Both the position numbers and the translations under genes were made by a program. Positions 1 through 7,700 of a stretch of 64,000 nt of DNA are shown in pieces (position 1 is the stretch's first letter; every line of letters starts with the position of its first letter). The notes under the pieces were generated by a model that was not told the DNA's origin, searched no databases, and saw nothing but the letters and a program-made list of their open reading frames with translations. This DNA comes from Streptomyces sp. CBMA291 (GTDB taxonomy: Bacteria; Actinomycetota; Actinomycetes; Streptomycetales; Streptomycetaceae): positions 62,001 to 126,000 of the forward strand of contig NZ_MSJP01000098.1 in NCBI RefSeq assembly GCF_014596525.1, read 5' to 3'.

Positions 1-207
1 GCCCCCGGAGCCCTCGACGCGGCGGAACGGGACATCGAACGCGGACTCCTCACCGCCCGGGGCGTCGACCGCGTCCTGCGCGTCGCCTGGACCCTCGCCG
101 ATCTCGCCGGACACGACCGCCCCGACCACCAGGACGTCGCCCTCGCCCTCGAACTGCGCACCGGCGTCTCCCGGGGCGTGCCCGTCACGGCGGGGGAGCG
201 CCCATGA
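1..207 (+). CDS. YifB/ComM-family Mg-chelatase-like AAA ATPase (3' end only)
   Basis: Only the last 68 codons are in the window; the 5' part lies to the left. The readable tail contains DIERGLLTARGVDRVLRVAW followed by TLADLAG and ALELR, the pattern of the Mg_chelatase_C domain that ends YifB/ComM proteins. In naturally competent bacteria ComM is a branch-migration helicase acting on incoming DNA; its role in Streptomyces is unclear. The stop TGA overlaps the dprA start in an ATGA junction, so the two are translationally coupled. A ComM-like gene beside dprA is the common bacterial arrangement. The family is clear; the full length cannot be judged. Confidence 0.85.
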   Translation, partial: APGALDAAERDIERGLLTARGVDRVLRVAWTLADLAGHDRPDHQDVALALELRTGVSRGVPVTAGERP

Positions 208-1514
208 CCCTCCCGCCCTCCCCGGAAGAGCGGCTCGCCCGCGCCGCCCTCAGCCGAGCGGTCGAACCGGGCGACGAACACGCGGGCCGCTGGCTCCGCC
301 ACTACGGCCCCGTCGGCTTCCTCGACCGCCTCCTGCGGAAACCGGAAACGGCCACGGCCACCGACACGCCCACCCACTTCGCGGACACGGCGCCCCCTGA
401 CCGGCCCGCTACCACCGCCACCACCCGAACCGGAGACGCCACCGGCGCCTCCACGGCCCCCTCAGGAGCACGGAACGACCCCTTCTTCCCCGGGACCGGC
501 GCGAAACGCATCGCCTCATGGCGTATCCGCGCCACAACCGCAAACCCCGCCCGCGACCTCGACACCGTCCACCGACCAGGCGGCCGTTTCGTCATCCCGG
601 GGGACATCGAATGGCCGCGTCAACTCGACGACCTCGGAGACACCCGCCCCCTCGGACTCTGGGTCACAGGCCCCGCCGACCTGCGGACCTGGGCCCTACG
701 CTCCGTCGCCCTCGTCGGCGCCCGCGCCTGCACCCCCTACGGCGCCCACACCGCCGCCGACCTCGCCAACGGACTCGCCCGCCAAGGCTGGGTCGTCGTC
801 TCCGGAGCCGCCTACGGCATCGACGGCGCCGCCCACCGAGGCGCCCTCGCCGCAGGAGGCGCCACCATCGCCGTCCTCGCCTGCGGCATCGACACCCCCT
901 ACCCCCGAGGCCACGACCGACTCCTCCAACGCATCGCCGAACAAGGCCTCGTCGTCAGCGAGTTGCCCCCCGGAAGCCACCCCACACCGAGCCGCTTCAT
1001 CCTCCGCAACCGCGTCATCGCCGCCCTCACCCGAGGCACCGTCGTCATCGAGGCACAGCACCGCAGCGGCTCCCTCGTCACCGCCCGCGCCGCCGCCCGG
1101 CTCGGCCGCCACATCATGGGCATCCCCGGCCCCGTCACCAGCGCCCTCTCCGCCGGAGTCCACGCACTCCTCCGGGACGACGCCACCCTCGTCACCGACG
1201 CCGACGAGATCGTCGAACTCATCGGCGACATGGGTCAACTCGCCCCGACGCGCCGAGGCCCCGTCCTTCCCCGCGACCTCCTCGCCCCCGCCGCCCGGCA
1301 CGTCCTCGAAGCCGTCCCCGCCCGAGGCCCCACCCCCACGACCACCGTCGCCCGCCGCGCCGGGACCACCCCCGACGAGACCCTTGCAAGGCTGTACGAG
1401 CTCCACTCCCTCGGCTTCGTCGAACGACACGAGGAGGGCTGGAAGTTGACGAACACCGTGACGTCCGAGTCGAACGCGCGGCGAGGCGGCACTCGACCCG
1501 GAGCATTCGGGTGA
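204..1514 (+). CDS. dprA: DNA-processing protein DprA (Smf)
   Basis: 436 residues. In competent species DprA binds incoming single-stranded DNA and loads RecA; in Streptomyces a role in recombination is inferred only. The Rossmann-like core runs from about residue 168 to 370 and shows VALVGARACTPYG, VVSGAAYGIDGAAH, the SGSLVTARAAARLGR segment and a GIPGPV strand, all typical of the DNA-binding pocket. The N-terminal 130 residues are low complexity and poorly conserved. The C-terminal 60 residues resemble the winged-helix (DprA_WH) domain. The ATG start overlaps the upstream stop in an ATGA junction. The length is slightly above the usual 360-400 because of the Ala/Thr/Pro-rich N-terminal linker. 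Confidence 0.93.
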   Translation: MTLPPSPEERLARAALSRAVEPGDEHAGRWLRHYGPVGFLDRLLRKPETATATDTPTHFADTAPPDRPATTATTRTGDATGASTAPSGARNDPFFPGTGAKRIASWRIRATTANPARDLDTVHRPGGRFVIPGDIEWPRQLDDLGDTRPLGLWVTGPADLRTWALRSVALVGARACTPYGAHTAADLANGLARQGWVVVSGAAYGIDGAAHRGALAAGGATIAVLACGIDTPYPRGHDRLLQRIAEQGLVVSELPPGSHPTPSRFILRNRVIAALTRGTVVIEAQHRSGSLVTARAAARLGRHIMGIPGPVTSALSAGVHALLRDDATLVTDADEIVELIGDMGQLAPTRRGPVLPRDLLAPAARHVLEAVPARGPTPTTTVARRAGTTPDETLARLYELHSLGFVERHEEGWKLTNTVTSESNARRGGTRPGAFG

Positions 1515-1735
1515 AAGGGTGCCGAGGGTGAACAAGCGAGTTCTCTCGGCCGCCCCCGAGGGGCCGCCGCGCGCCCCGGCCCGGGTTCGAAGATGTGGCC
1601 GATGGCGTCCACCCGGAGCGGCGCGATCCGCCGACGTTCGCTCACCGCTACCGCTCACTCACGCTACGCTCACCAGGATTCCCCCCAGGACACCCACACC
1701 TGCACATCCGACAGCAGAACGGCTCAAGGCGACGC

Positions 1736-2572
1736 ATGCCCCAGCACACCTCAGGGTCTGACCGCGCCGCGGTGCCCCCAGCAGCCCGGGGCACCGTACG
1801 GCCACCCGCTCCGACCTCCCTCGACGAGCTGTGGCGCTCGTACAAGGACACGGGAGACGAGCGCCTGCGGGAGCAGCTGATCCTGCACTACTCGCCGCTC
1901 GTCAAATACGTCGCCGGACGCGTCAGCGTCGGCCTCCCGTCCAACGTGGAACAAGCCGACTTCGTCTCCTCCGGAGTCTTCGGGCTCATCGACGCCATCG
2001 AGAAGTTCGACGTCGAGCGCGCCATCAAATTCGAGACCTACGCCATCACCCGCATCCGCGGCGCCATGATCGACGAGCTGCGCGCCCTGGACTGGATCCC
2101 CCGCTCCGTCCGTCAGAAGGCGCGCAACGTCGAGCGCGCCTACGCCACCCTCGAAGCCCAGCTCCGGCGGACCCCCTCCGAGAGCGAAGTCGCCGCCGAG
2201 ATGGACATCACGCTGGAAGAACTGCACGCGGTTTTCAGCCAGTTGTCCCTGGCGAACGTCGTCGCCCTCGAAGAACTCCTCCACGTCGGCGGCGAGGGCG
2301 GCGACCGGCTCTCCCTGATGGACACCCTGGAGGACACGGCCGCCGACGACCCCGTCGAGGTCGCCGAGGACCGTGAGCTGCGCCGACTGCTCGCCCGCGC
2401 CATCAACACGCTCCCCGAGCGGGAGAAGACCGTCGTCACGCTCTACTACTACGAAGGCCTCACCCTGGCCGAGATCGGCCACGTCCTCGGCGTCACCGAG
2501 AGCCGCGTCAGCCAGATCCACACCAAATCCGTCCTCCAGCTCCGGGCCAAGCTTGCCGACGTCGGGCGCTGA
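1736..2572 (+). CDS. whiG: Sporulation sigma factor WhiG (FliA/SigD family)
   Basis: 278 residues. WhiG directs RNA polymerase to early sporulation genes in aerial hyphae (whiH, whiI) and is restrained by the anti-sigma factor RsiG with c-di-GMP in Streptomyces. Region 2 is visible at about residues 45-110 (HYSPLVKYVAGRVSVGLP, KFETYAITRIRGAMIDELR), region 3 at 115-180 and region 4 at 225-275 (LYYYEGLTLAEIGHVLGV then SRVSQIHTKSVLQLR). The start at 1736 gives the N-terminus MPQHTSGSDRAA, which I recall from the S. coelicolor protein, and has an AAGG site 6 bases upstream; an in-frame ATG at 1595 would add unconserved sequence. The 221 bases between dprA and whiG hold no gene and presumably its promoter. 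Confidence 0.96.
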   Translation: MPQHTSGSDRAAVPPAARGTVRPPAPTSLDELWRSYKDTGDERLREQLILHYSPLVKYVAGRVSVGLPSNVEQADFVSSGVFGLIDAIEKFDVERAIKFETYAITRIRGAMIDELRALDWIPRSVRQKARNVERAYATLEAQLRRTPSESEVAAEMDITLEELHAVFSQLSLANVVALEELLHVGGEGGDRLSLMDTLEDTAADDPVEVAEDRELRRLLARAINTLPEREKTVVTLYYYEGLTLAEIGHVLGVTESRVSQIHTKSVLQLRAKLADVGR

Positions 2573-2589
2573 CCGACGCCCGCCAGTCG

Positions 2590-2595
2590 TAGAGT
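2590..2595 (+). promoter_or_regulatory. -10 element of a leaderless promoter for the TetR gene
   Basis: TAGAGT lies 6 bases before the GTG at 2602. With the usual 6-7 base distance from -10 to transcription start, the mRNA would begin at the start codon. No Shine-Dalgarno sequence is present. This arrangement (TANNNT, 6-7 bases, start codon) is frequent in actinobacteria. No convincing -35 was found at 16-18 bp. Confidence 0.65.
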
Positions 2596-2601
2596 GGAAC
2601 C

Positions 2602-3225
2602 GTGCCCAGGATTCGAGCGGCCTCGGTGGCCGAGCACCGGACGATGCAGCGCGGCGCCCTCCTGGACGCCGCGCGTTCCCTGCTGTCCGAGGGCGGGACG
2701 GAAGCACTGACCTTCCCCGCCCTCGCCGAGCGTACGGGCCTGGCCCGCTCCTCGGTGTACGAGTACTTCCGGTCACGCGCGGCCGTCGTCGAGGAACTCT
2801 GCGCCGTCGACTTCCCCGTCTGGGCGGCCGAGGTCGAGTTCGCCATGGACGCGGCCGAGACCCCGCAGGGCAAGGTCGAGGCGTACGTCCGCAAACAGCT
2901 GGAACTGGTCGGTGACCAGCGCCACCGCGCGGTCGTCGCCATCTCCGCGAGCGAGCTGGACGACGGCGCCCGCGAGAAGATCCGCGCCGCCCACGGAGGC
3001 CTGGTCGCGATGATCGTCGAAGCCCTCGCCGCACTGGGCCAGCCCCAGCCGCGCCTCGGCGCCATGCTCCTCCAGGGCGTCGTCGACGCCGCCGTGCGCC
3101 GAATCGAGCTGGGCGCCGCCGAAAACCCGGCGGAGATCACCGAGGCAGCGGTCTCCATGGCCCTCCACGGAGTCAACGGAGTCGCCGAAGGCGACGAAAC
3201 CGACCAGGCGGACACCACCACCTGA
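2602..3225 (+). CDS. TetR-family transcriptional regulator
   Basis: 207 residues. The N-terminal helix-turn-helix covers about residues 16-62 (LLDAARSLLSEGG, FPALAERTGLARSSVYEYF), the standard TetR DNA-binding domain. The rest is a helical ligand-binding/dimerisation domain with no specific family recognised, ending in an acidic, Thr-rich tail. Ligand and targets are unknown. It stands alone between whiG and an opposing peptidase gene, so no neighbour suggests a target. The GTG start at 2602 is supported by the leaderless -10 element and by the HTH beginning soon after. From memory, orthologs occupy the same place beside whiG in other Streptomyces. Confidence 0.9.
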   Translation: MPRIRAASVAEHRTMQRGALLDAARSLLSEGGTEALTFPALAERTGLARSSVYEYFRSRAAVVEELCAVDFPVWAAEVEFAMDAAETPQGKVEAYVRKQLELVGDQRHRAVVAISASELDDGAREKIRAAHGGLVAMIVEALAALGQPQPRLGAMLLQGVVDAAVRRIELGAAENPAEITEAAVSMALHGVNGVAEGDETDQADTTT

Positions 3226-3247
3226 GCCCTCGGCGGCCGGGGGGCTC
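3224..3247 (+). terminator. Hairpin after the TetR gene
   Basis: GAGCCC at 3224-3229 pairs with GGGCTC at 3242-3247. The 3' side continues into CTTCTTCGTTCC, which is unusually pyrimidine/T-rich for this genome and fits a rho-independent terminator overlapping the TetR stop codon. Confidence 0.5.
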
Positions 3248-3405
3248 CTTCTTCGTTCCCCGCCCCACCTCTTCCCTTCCCTTCCCTTCCCTACCCCTCC
3301 CCGCCTGCTTCGCCCCCGCCCCGCCCACTCTTCAGTCCTCGCGCCCCAACCCTGCCCCTGGCCTCCAGGCCCTCTGGTTCCTGGGCCCTTCGCTCCGGGG
3401 CCCCT

Positions 3406-3435
3406 CCCCCCCCCCCCCTCCCCCCCCCCCCCCCC
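3406..3435. repeat. Long C homopolymer tracts (C13-T-C16)
   Basis: Thirteen C residues (3406-3418), one T, then sixteen C (3420-3435) lie just past the 3' end of the M23 peptidase gene, within a 226-base gene-free stretch that also holds TTCCC repeats near 3275-3293. Such tracts slip during replication and are error-prone in sequencing, so the exact lengths may vary or be wrong. The tract is downstream of the stop and would not alter the protein as called. Confidence 0.9.
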
Positions 3436-3451
3436 GCCCCCTCGCCTCGCC

Positions 3452-4009
3452 TCAGCCGCCCCAGTTCATCCCCACCCCTGCCCACGGCCCCACCCACTCC
3501 CCAGCCCACATCCCCGCTCCCGCTCCCGCTCCCGCCGCCGCTCCCGCTCCCCAAGGCAGTAGTCGTGATGGTTTGGGGTGGAGGAGGTTGAGTGGGTTGA
3601 GGTATTGCCGGCCTTTGAGGAGGCCCCAGTGGAGGCAGTTTTCGGGGCAGTGGGGTCCTGGGTTGACGGTGGCGATGGGGGTGCCTGGCGGGACCTGCGT
3701 GCCTGTTTTTACGAGGGGGGTCACGGGGGTGAAGGTGGTGCGGAGTGGGGGAGTGCCGGTGTCGGGGAGGGTCAGGGTGAGGACGCCTCGGCCGCCGACG
3801 GGTCCCGCGAAGGTCACGGTGCCCGTTGTCGGGGCCAGGACGGGGGTGCCGGGTGGGGCGCCGAGGTCGATTCCCCGGTGGCCGGGGGCGTACGGTCCCG
3901 GCGGTGGTTTCCAGCTCCGTACGACGGGTGGGGGTGGTGGGCCCACCGGCCATTGGGGGCCGGGGGTCAGGGTCAGGGTCAGCGCCAGGAGCGCAAGTCG
4001 GAACGGCAT
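3452..4009 (-). CDS. Secreted M23-family peptidase (LytM-like)
   Basis: 185 residues. Residues 1-20 (MPFRLALLALTLTLTPGPQ) look like a short signal peptide or export segment. The M23 core follows: GHRGIDLGAPPGTPVLAP supplies the HxxxD zinc ligands near residues 44-48, with the GTVTFAGPVGGRGVLTL strands, and CLHWGLL near residue 127 supplies the closing H of the HxH-like site. The family cleaves peptidoglycan cross-links, but small versions may be regulatory. The C-terminal 45 residues are an Ala/Gly repeat encoded by repeated GCTCCC units and may vary in length. The gene opposes rpsB and sits between whiG/TetR and rpsB, a placement I recall in Streptomyces. The reading frame is certain; the extreme C-terminus less so. 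Confidence 0.8.
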   Translation of the reverse strand: MPFRLALLALTLTLTPGPQWPVGPPPPPVVRSWKPPPGPYAPGHRGIDLGAPPGTPVLAPTTGTVTFAGPVGGRGVLTLTLPDTGTPPLRTTFTPVTPLVKTGTQVPPGTPIATVNPGPHCPENCLHWGLLKGRQYLNPLNLLHPKPSRLLPWGAGAAAGAGAGAGMWAGEWVGPWAGVGMNWGG

Positions 4010-4121
4010 GGGTCCAGGCTCCCCGCCGGTGTCCGGCCGGGGGCGTCACCAGCCGTTTCTGTGGATAACCCACCGGTTGTGGACAGTGCCGTCACCCGCT
4101 GCTCCATGGTTCCCGTACACT

Positions 4122-4264
4122 TTCTATGGCGACCCGGGTCACCGGGTCGACTTCGCACGCCCCGCCACTGCCCTCACGGGTCGTGGCAGCGCCTTTCGGT
4201 CCCTCGTGGGCATGGCGCGCCGGGGCGTCAGGAACACAACCGAGAAACCCAAGGAGATACGGCC
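4122..4264 (+). promoter_or_regulatory. Long 5' leader of rpsB
   Basis: A -10-like TACACT at 4116-4121 would start an mRNA near 4128, leaving about 135 bases of leader. The leader contains an inverted repeat GACCCGGGT/ACCGGGTC and a CTGCC (4168-4172)/GGCAG (4185-4189) hairpin that competes with a CCAC/GTGG pairing. Many bacteria regulate rpsB-tsf through an S2-binding leader. Whether this one does is inference; no known motif was recognised base by base. Confidence 0.35.
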
Positions 4265-5182
4265 ATGGCCGTCGTCACGATGCGGGAGCTGCTGGAGAGC
4301 GGCGTCCACTTCGGTCACCAGACCCGTCGCTGGAACCCGAAGATGAAGCGCTTCATCTTCACCGAGCGCAACGGCATCTACATCATCGACCTGCTCCAGT
4401 CGCTGTCGTACATCGACCGCGCCTACGAGTTCGTCAAGGAGACCGTCGCGCACGGCGGCTCCATCATGTTCGTCGGTACGAAGAAGCAGGCCCAGGAGGC
4501 CATCGCCGAGCAGGCGACGCGTGTCGGCATGCCGTACGTCAACCAGCGTTGGCTCGGTGGCATGCTCACCAACTTCTCCACCGTCTACAAGCGTCTCCAG
4601 CGCCTCAAGGAGCTTGAGCAGATCGACTTCGAGGATGTGGCCGCCTCCGGTCTCACCAAGAAGGAGCTGCTGGTCCTCTCCCGCGAGAAGGCCAAGCTGG
4701 AGAAGACCCTTGGTGGCATCCGCGAGATGCAGAAGGTGCCGAGCGCCGTCTGGATCGTCGACACCAAGAAGGAGCACATCGCCGTCGGTGAGGCGCGCAA
4801 GCTCCACATCCCGGTCGTCGCGATCCTCGACACCAACTGCGACCCCGACGAGGTCGACTACAAGATCCCGGGCAACGACGACGCGATCCGTTCCGTCACC
4901 CTGCTCACCCGCGTGATCGCCGACGCCGTCGCCGAGGGCCTCATCGCCCGTTCCGGCGCCGCGACCGGCGACTCGAAGCCGGGCGAGAAGGCTGCGGGCG
5001 AGCCGCTCGCCGAGTGGGAGCGCGACCTGCTCGAGGGTGAGAAGAAGGCTGACTCCGCCGAGGCCGCCGAGGCCGCCGAGGTCGAGGCCCCCGCCGAGGC
5101 CGAGGCCGAGAAGGTCGCGGACGAGGCTCCGGCCGCCGAGGCCGCTCCGGCGGACGAGGCTCCGGCCGCCGAGCAGGCCTGA
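4265..5182 (+). CDS. rpsB: 30S ribosomal protein S2
   Basis: 305 residues. S2 bridges the head and body of the small subunit and is needed for S1 or mRNA docking in many bacteria. The body (residues 1-230) is typical: MRELLESGVHFGHQTRRWNP at the start, FVGTKKQAQEAI, RWLGGMLTNF and PVVAILDTNCDPDEVDY. The last 60 residues are an acidic Ala/Glu-rich extension usual in actinobacterial S2 and make it longer than the roughly 240-residue E. coli protein. The ATG at 4265 has AAGGAG at 4251-4256. It is followed by tsf with a strong hairpin between them. Confidence 0.98.
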   Translation: MAVVTMRELLESGVHFGHQTRRWNPKMKRFIFTERNGIYIIDLLQSLSYIDRAYEFVKETVAHGGSIMFVGTKKQAQEAIAEQATRVGMPYVNQRWLGGMLTNFSTVYKRLQRLKELEQIDFEDVAASGLTKKELLVLSREKAKLEKTLGGIREMQKVPSAVWIVDTKKEHIAVGEARKLHIPVVAILDTNCDPDEVDYKIPGNDDAIRSVTLLTRVIADAVAEGLIARSGAATGDSKPGEKAAGEPLAEWERDLLEGEKKADSAEAAEAAEVEAPAEAEAEKVADEAPAAEAAPADEAPAAEQA

Positions 5183-5196
5183 CCCTTCAGGACCTT

Positions 5197-5241
5197 CGGG
5201 TGACGACGGCGGGAGCCCACGAAGCTCCCGCCGTCCACCCG
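5197..5241 (+). terminator. Strong hairpin between rpsB and tsf
   Basis: GACGGCGGGAGC (5205-5216) pairs perfectly with GCTCCCGCCGTC (5224-5235) around a 7-base loop, and CGGGTG/CACCCG extend the stem across a 2-base bulge. There is no U-tract. Because tsf follows on the same strand, it probably acts as a partial terminator or processing site that lowers tsf relative to rpsB. Confidence 0.7.
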
Positions 5242-5284
5242 TGGAACCGCCCGATCTTTCAGACTTCGAGAGAGAAAAAGACTC

Positions 5285-6121
5285 ATGGCGAACTACACCG
5301 CCGCTGACGTCAAGAAGCTCCGCGAGCTCACCGGCGCCGGCATGATGGACTGCAAGAAGGCCCTGGACGAGGCCGACGGCAACGTCGACAAGGCCGTCGA
5401 GGCGCTCCGTATCAAGGGTCAGAAGGGCGTCGCCAAGCGCGAGGGCCGCTCTGCCGAGAACGGCGCCGTGGTCTCCCTCATCGCCGACGACAACACCTCC
5501 GGCGTGCTCGTCGAGCTGAAGTGCGAGACGGACTTCGTCGCCAAGAGCGAGAAGTTCCAGGCCGTCGCCGCCGAGCTGGCCAAGCACGTCGCCGCCACCG
5601 CCCCGGCCGACCTGGAGGCGCTGCTCGCCTCCGAGATCGAGGCCGGCAAGACCGTGCAGGCGTACGTCGACGAGGCCAACGCCAACCTCGGCGAGAAGAT
5701 CGTCCTCGACCGCTTCGCGCAGTTCGCCGACGGCTTCGTCTTCGCGTACATGCACCGCACGATGCCCGACCTGCCGCCGCAGATCGGTGTCCTCGTCGAG
5801 TTCGACAAGGCCGACGCCGACGTCGCCAAGGGTGTCGCCCAGCACATCGCCGCCTTCGCGCCGAAGTACCTCACCCGTGAGGACGTCCCGGCCGAGGTCG
5901 TCGAGTCCGAGCGTCGCATCGCCGAGGAGACCACCCGCGCCGAGGGCAAGCCCGAGGCCGCGATCGCCAAGATCGTCGAGGGTCGCGTCAACGGCTTCTT
6001 CAAGGACGCCACGCTGCTCGGCCAGCCGTACGCCCTGGACAACAAGAAGTCCGTCCAGAAGGTCCTGGACGAGGCCGGTGTCACCCTGAAGCGCTTCAGC
6101 CGCATCAAGGTCGGCATCTGA
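5285..6121 (+). CDS. tsf: Translation elongation factor Ts
   Basis: 278 residues. EF-Ts regenerates EF-Tu-GTP by nucleotide exchange. The N-terminal UBA-like module (VKKLRELTGAGMMDCKKALD) and the EF-Tu contact motif (CETDFVAKSEKF near residue 80) are both present, followed by the dimerisation domain containing HIAAFAPKYLTREDVP. The ATG follows the sequence GAGAGAAAAAGACTC; a weak GAGAG is the only Shine-Dalgarno candidate. It lies 102 bases after rpsB and is separated from pyrH by another hairpin. Confidence 0.98.
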   Translation: MANYTAADVKKLRELTGAGMMDCKKALDEADGNVDKAVEALRIKGQKGVAKREGRSAENGAVVSLIADDNTSGVLVELKCETDFVAKSEKFQAVAAELAKHVAATAPADLEALLASEIEAGKTVQAYVDEANANLGEKIVLDRFAQFADGFVFAYMHRTMPDLPPQIGVLVEFDKADADVAKGVAQHIAAFAPKYLTREDVPAEVVESERRIAEETTRAEGKPEAAIAKIVEGRVNGFFKDATLLGQPYALDNKKSVQKVLDEAGVTLKRFSRIKVGI

Positions 6122-6207
6122 TCCGTCCGCTCACGCGACGGACACCGGACCCCGGTAGGGTCTGAAGCAGTCGTCCGCGCCCGCGCAGGACGACCGCAGA
6201 TCTGACG

Positions 6208-6259
6208 AGGAGGCCATTGCCGCACGGGATACCGCGAGTACCCAAGGCAATGGCCTCCT
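6208..6259 (+). terminator. Hairpin between tsf and pyrH, possibly a pyrH leader attenuator
   Basis: AGGAGGCCATTGCC (6208-6221) pairs perfectly over 14 bp with GGCAATGGCCTCCT (6246-6259) around a 24-base loop. The 3' arm ends only about 14 bases before the pyrH Shine-Dalgarno site. A -10-like TAGGGT at 6156-6161 lies upstream of the hairpin, so a pyrH transcript starting there would carry it in its leader, making attenuation possible. As a plain terminator it would end the rpsB-tsf transcript. Confidence 0.7.
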
Positions 6260-6283
6260 TCGTATGTGCACGAGGAGATCTCC

Positions 6284-7048
6284 ATGAACCAGGGCGCCGT
6301 ACAGGGCGACGACATCAACGGCAACAAGGCCGGCCGCTACATGCTGAAGCTGTCAGGAGAAGCATTCTCCGGCGGCACCGGCCTCGGCGTCGACCCCGAC
6401 GTCGTGCACGCCGTCGCGCGTGAGATCGCGGCCGTCGTCCGCGACGGCGCGGAGATCGCGGTGGTCATCGGCGGCGGCAACTTCTTCCGGGGCGCCGAAC
6501 TCCAGCAGCGCGGAATGGACCGCGCCCGCTCCGACTACATGGGCATGCTCGGCACTGTGATGAACTGCCTCGCCCTCCAGGACTTCCTGGAGAAGGAGGG
6601 CATCGACTCGCGCGTCCAGACCGCCATCACCATGGGCCAGGTCGCCGAGCCCTACATCCCGCTGCGCGCCGTGCGTCACCTGGAGAAGGGCCGCGTCGTG
6701 ATCTTCGGCGCGGGCATGGGCATGCCCTACTTCTCCACGGACACCACCGCCGCCCAGCGCGCCCTGGAGATCGACGCCGAAGCCCTCCTCATGGGCAAGA
6801 ACGGCGTGGACGGCGTCTACGACTCCGACCCGAAGGCCAACCCCGACGCGGTCAAGTTCGACGCGCTGGAGTACGGCGAGGTGATCTCCCGCGACCTCAA
6901 GGTCGCCGACGCCACGGCCATCACCCTGTGCCGGGACAACAACCTCCCGATCCTCGTCTTCGAACTCCTCACCGAGGGCAATATCGCTCGCGCGGTGAAG
7001 GGTGAGAAGATCGGCACGCTCGTGAGCGACCAGGGCACCCGGGCCTGA
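6284..7048 (+). CDS. pyrH: UMP kinase
   Basis: 254 residues. It phosphorylates UMP to UDP with ATP in pyrimidine nucleotide synthesis; the bacterial enzyme is a hexamer of the amino-acid-kinase fold. Visible motifs are MLKLSGEAFSG (phosphate binding), IGGGNFFRGAEL, RVVIFGAGMGMPYFSTDTTA and LLMGKNGVDGVYDSDP. The ATG at 6284 is chosen because GAGGAG at 6273-6278 sits 5 bases upstream; the ATG at 6266 lacks a site. It follows the hairpin leader described above and precedes frr by 94 bases. The tsf-pyrH-frr order is the widespread bacterial cluster. Confidence 0.97.
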   Translation: MNQGAVQGDDINGNKAGRYMLKLSGEAFSGGTGLGVDPDVVHAVAREIAAVVRDGAEIAVVIGGGNFFRGAELQQRGMDRARSDYMGMLGTVMNCLALQDFLEKEGIDSRVQTAITMGQVAEPYIPLRAVRHLEKGRVVIFGAGMGMPYFSTDTTAAQRALEIDAEALLMGKNGVDGVYDSDPKANPDAVKFDALEYGEVISRDLKVADATAITLCRDNNLPILVFELLTEGNIARAVKGEKIGTLVSDQGTRA

Positions 7049-7142
7049 CCCGAACCGGGGAACCGCCCCGCAAGGGGATGGACAGAGCCCTGCCGGTCGT
7101 ACACCGTGCAGGACACAACGCGACGACACGCAGGAGCAAGTG

Positions 7143-7700
7143 GTGATCGAAGAGACCCTCCTCGAGGCCGAGGAGAAGATGGAGAAGGCCGTCGTGGTCG
7201 CCAAGGAGGACTTCGCCGCGATCCGCACCGGCCGTGCGCACCCGGCGATGTTCAACAAGATCGTGGCCGACTACTACGGCGCCATCACCCCCATCAACCA
7301 GCTGGCCTCCTTCTCCGTCCCGGAGCCCCGGATGGCCGTGGTGACCCCGTTCGACAAGAGCGCGCTGCGCAACATCGAGCAGGCCATCCGCGACTCGGAC
7401 CTCGGCGTCAACCCGGGCAACGACGGCAACATCATCCGCGTCGTCTTCCCCGAGCTGACGGAAGAGCGCCGCCGGGAGTACATCAAGGTGGCCAAGGGCA
7501 AGGCCGAGGACTCGAAGATCTCGATCCGCTCGGTCCGCCGCAAGGCCAAGGAGACCATCGACAAGCTCGTCAAGGACGGCGAGGTCGGCGAGGACGAGGG
7601 CCGCCGCGCCGAGAAGGAGCTCGACGACACCACCGCGAAGTACGTCGCGCAGGTGGACGAGCTGCTCAAGCACAAGGAAGCCGAGCTGCTCGAGGTCTGA
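7143..7700 (+). CDS. frr: Ribosome-recycling factor
   Basis: 185 residues, the normal family length. With EF-G it splits post-termination ribosomes. Domain I helices (MEKAVVVAKEDFAAIRTGRA; RRKAKETIDKLVKDGEVGED) and the domain II strands around ITPINQLASFSVPEPRMAVV are intact. Two adjacent GTG codons (7140 and 7143) could start it; 7143 is preferred because AGGAG at 7132-7136 is then 6 bases away and the N-terminus becomes MIEETLLEAEEKM. The stop overlaps the cdsA start (TGATG), coupling the two genes. Confidence 0.97.
   Translation: MIEETLLEAEEKMEKAVVVAKEDFAAIRTGRAHPAMFNKIVADYYGAITPINQLASFSVPEPRMAVVTPFDKSALRNIEQAIRDSDLGVNPGNDGNIIRVVFPELTEERRREYIKVAKGKAEDSKISIRSVRRKAKETIDKLVKDGEVGEDEGRRAEKELDDTTAKYVAQVDELLKHKEAELLEV

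Noticed and set aside
3291..4073. Long minus-strand frame of 260 codons over the M23 gene
   Set aside because: It reads low-complexity Pro/Arg/Gly text with no recognisable fold and runs through the C-tracts; the 185-codon frame carries the M23 motifs.
4122..4264. Firm call of a known S2-binding leader RNA
   Set aside because: The hairpins are plausible but do not match, by eye, a specific published motif; it is kept only as a low-confidence leader.
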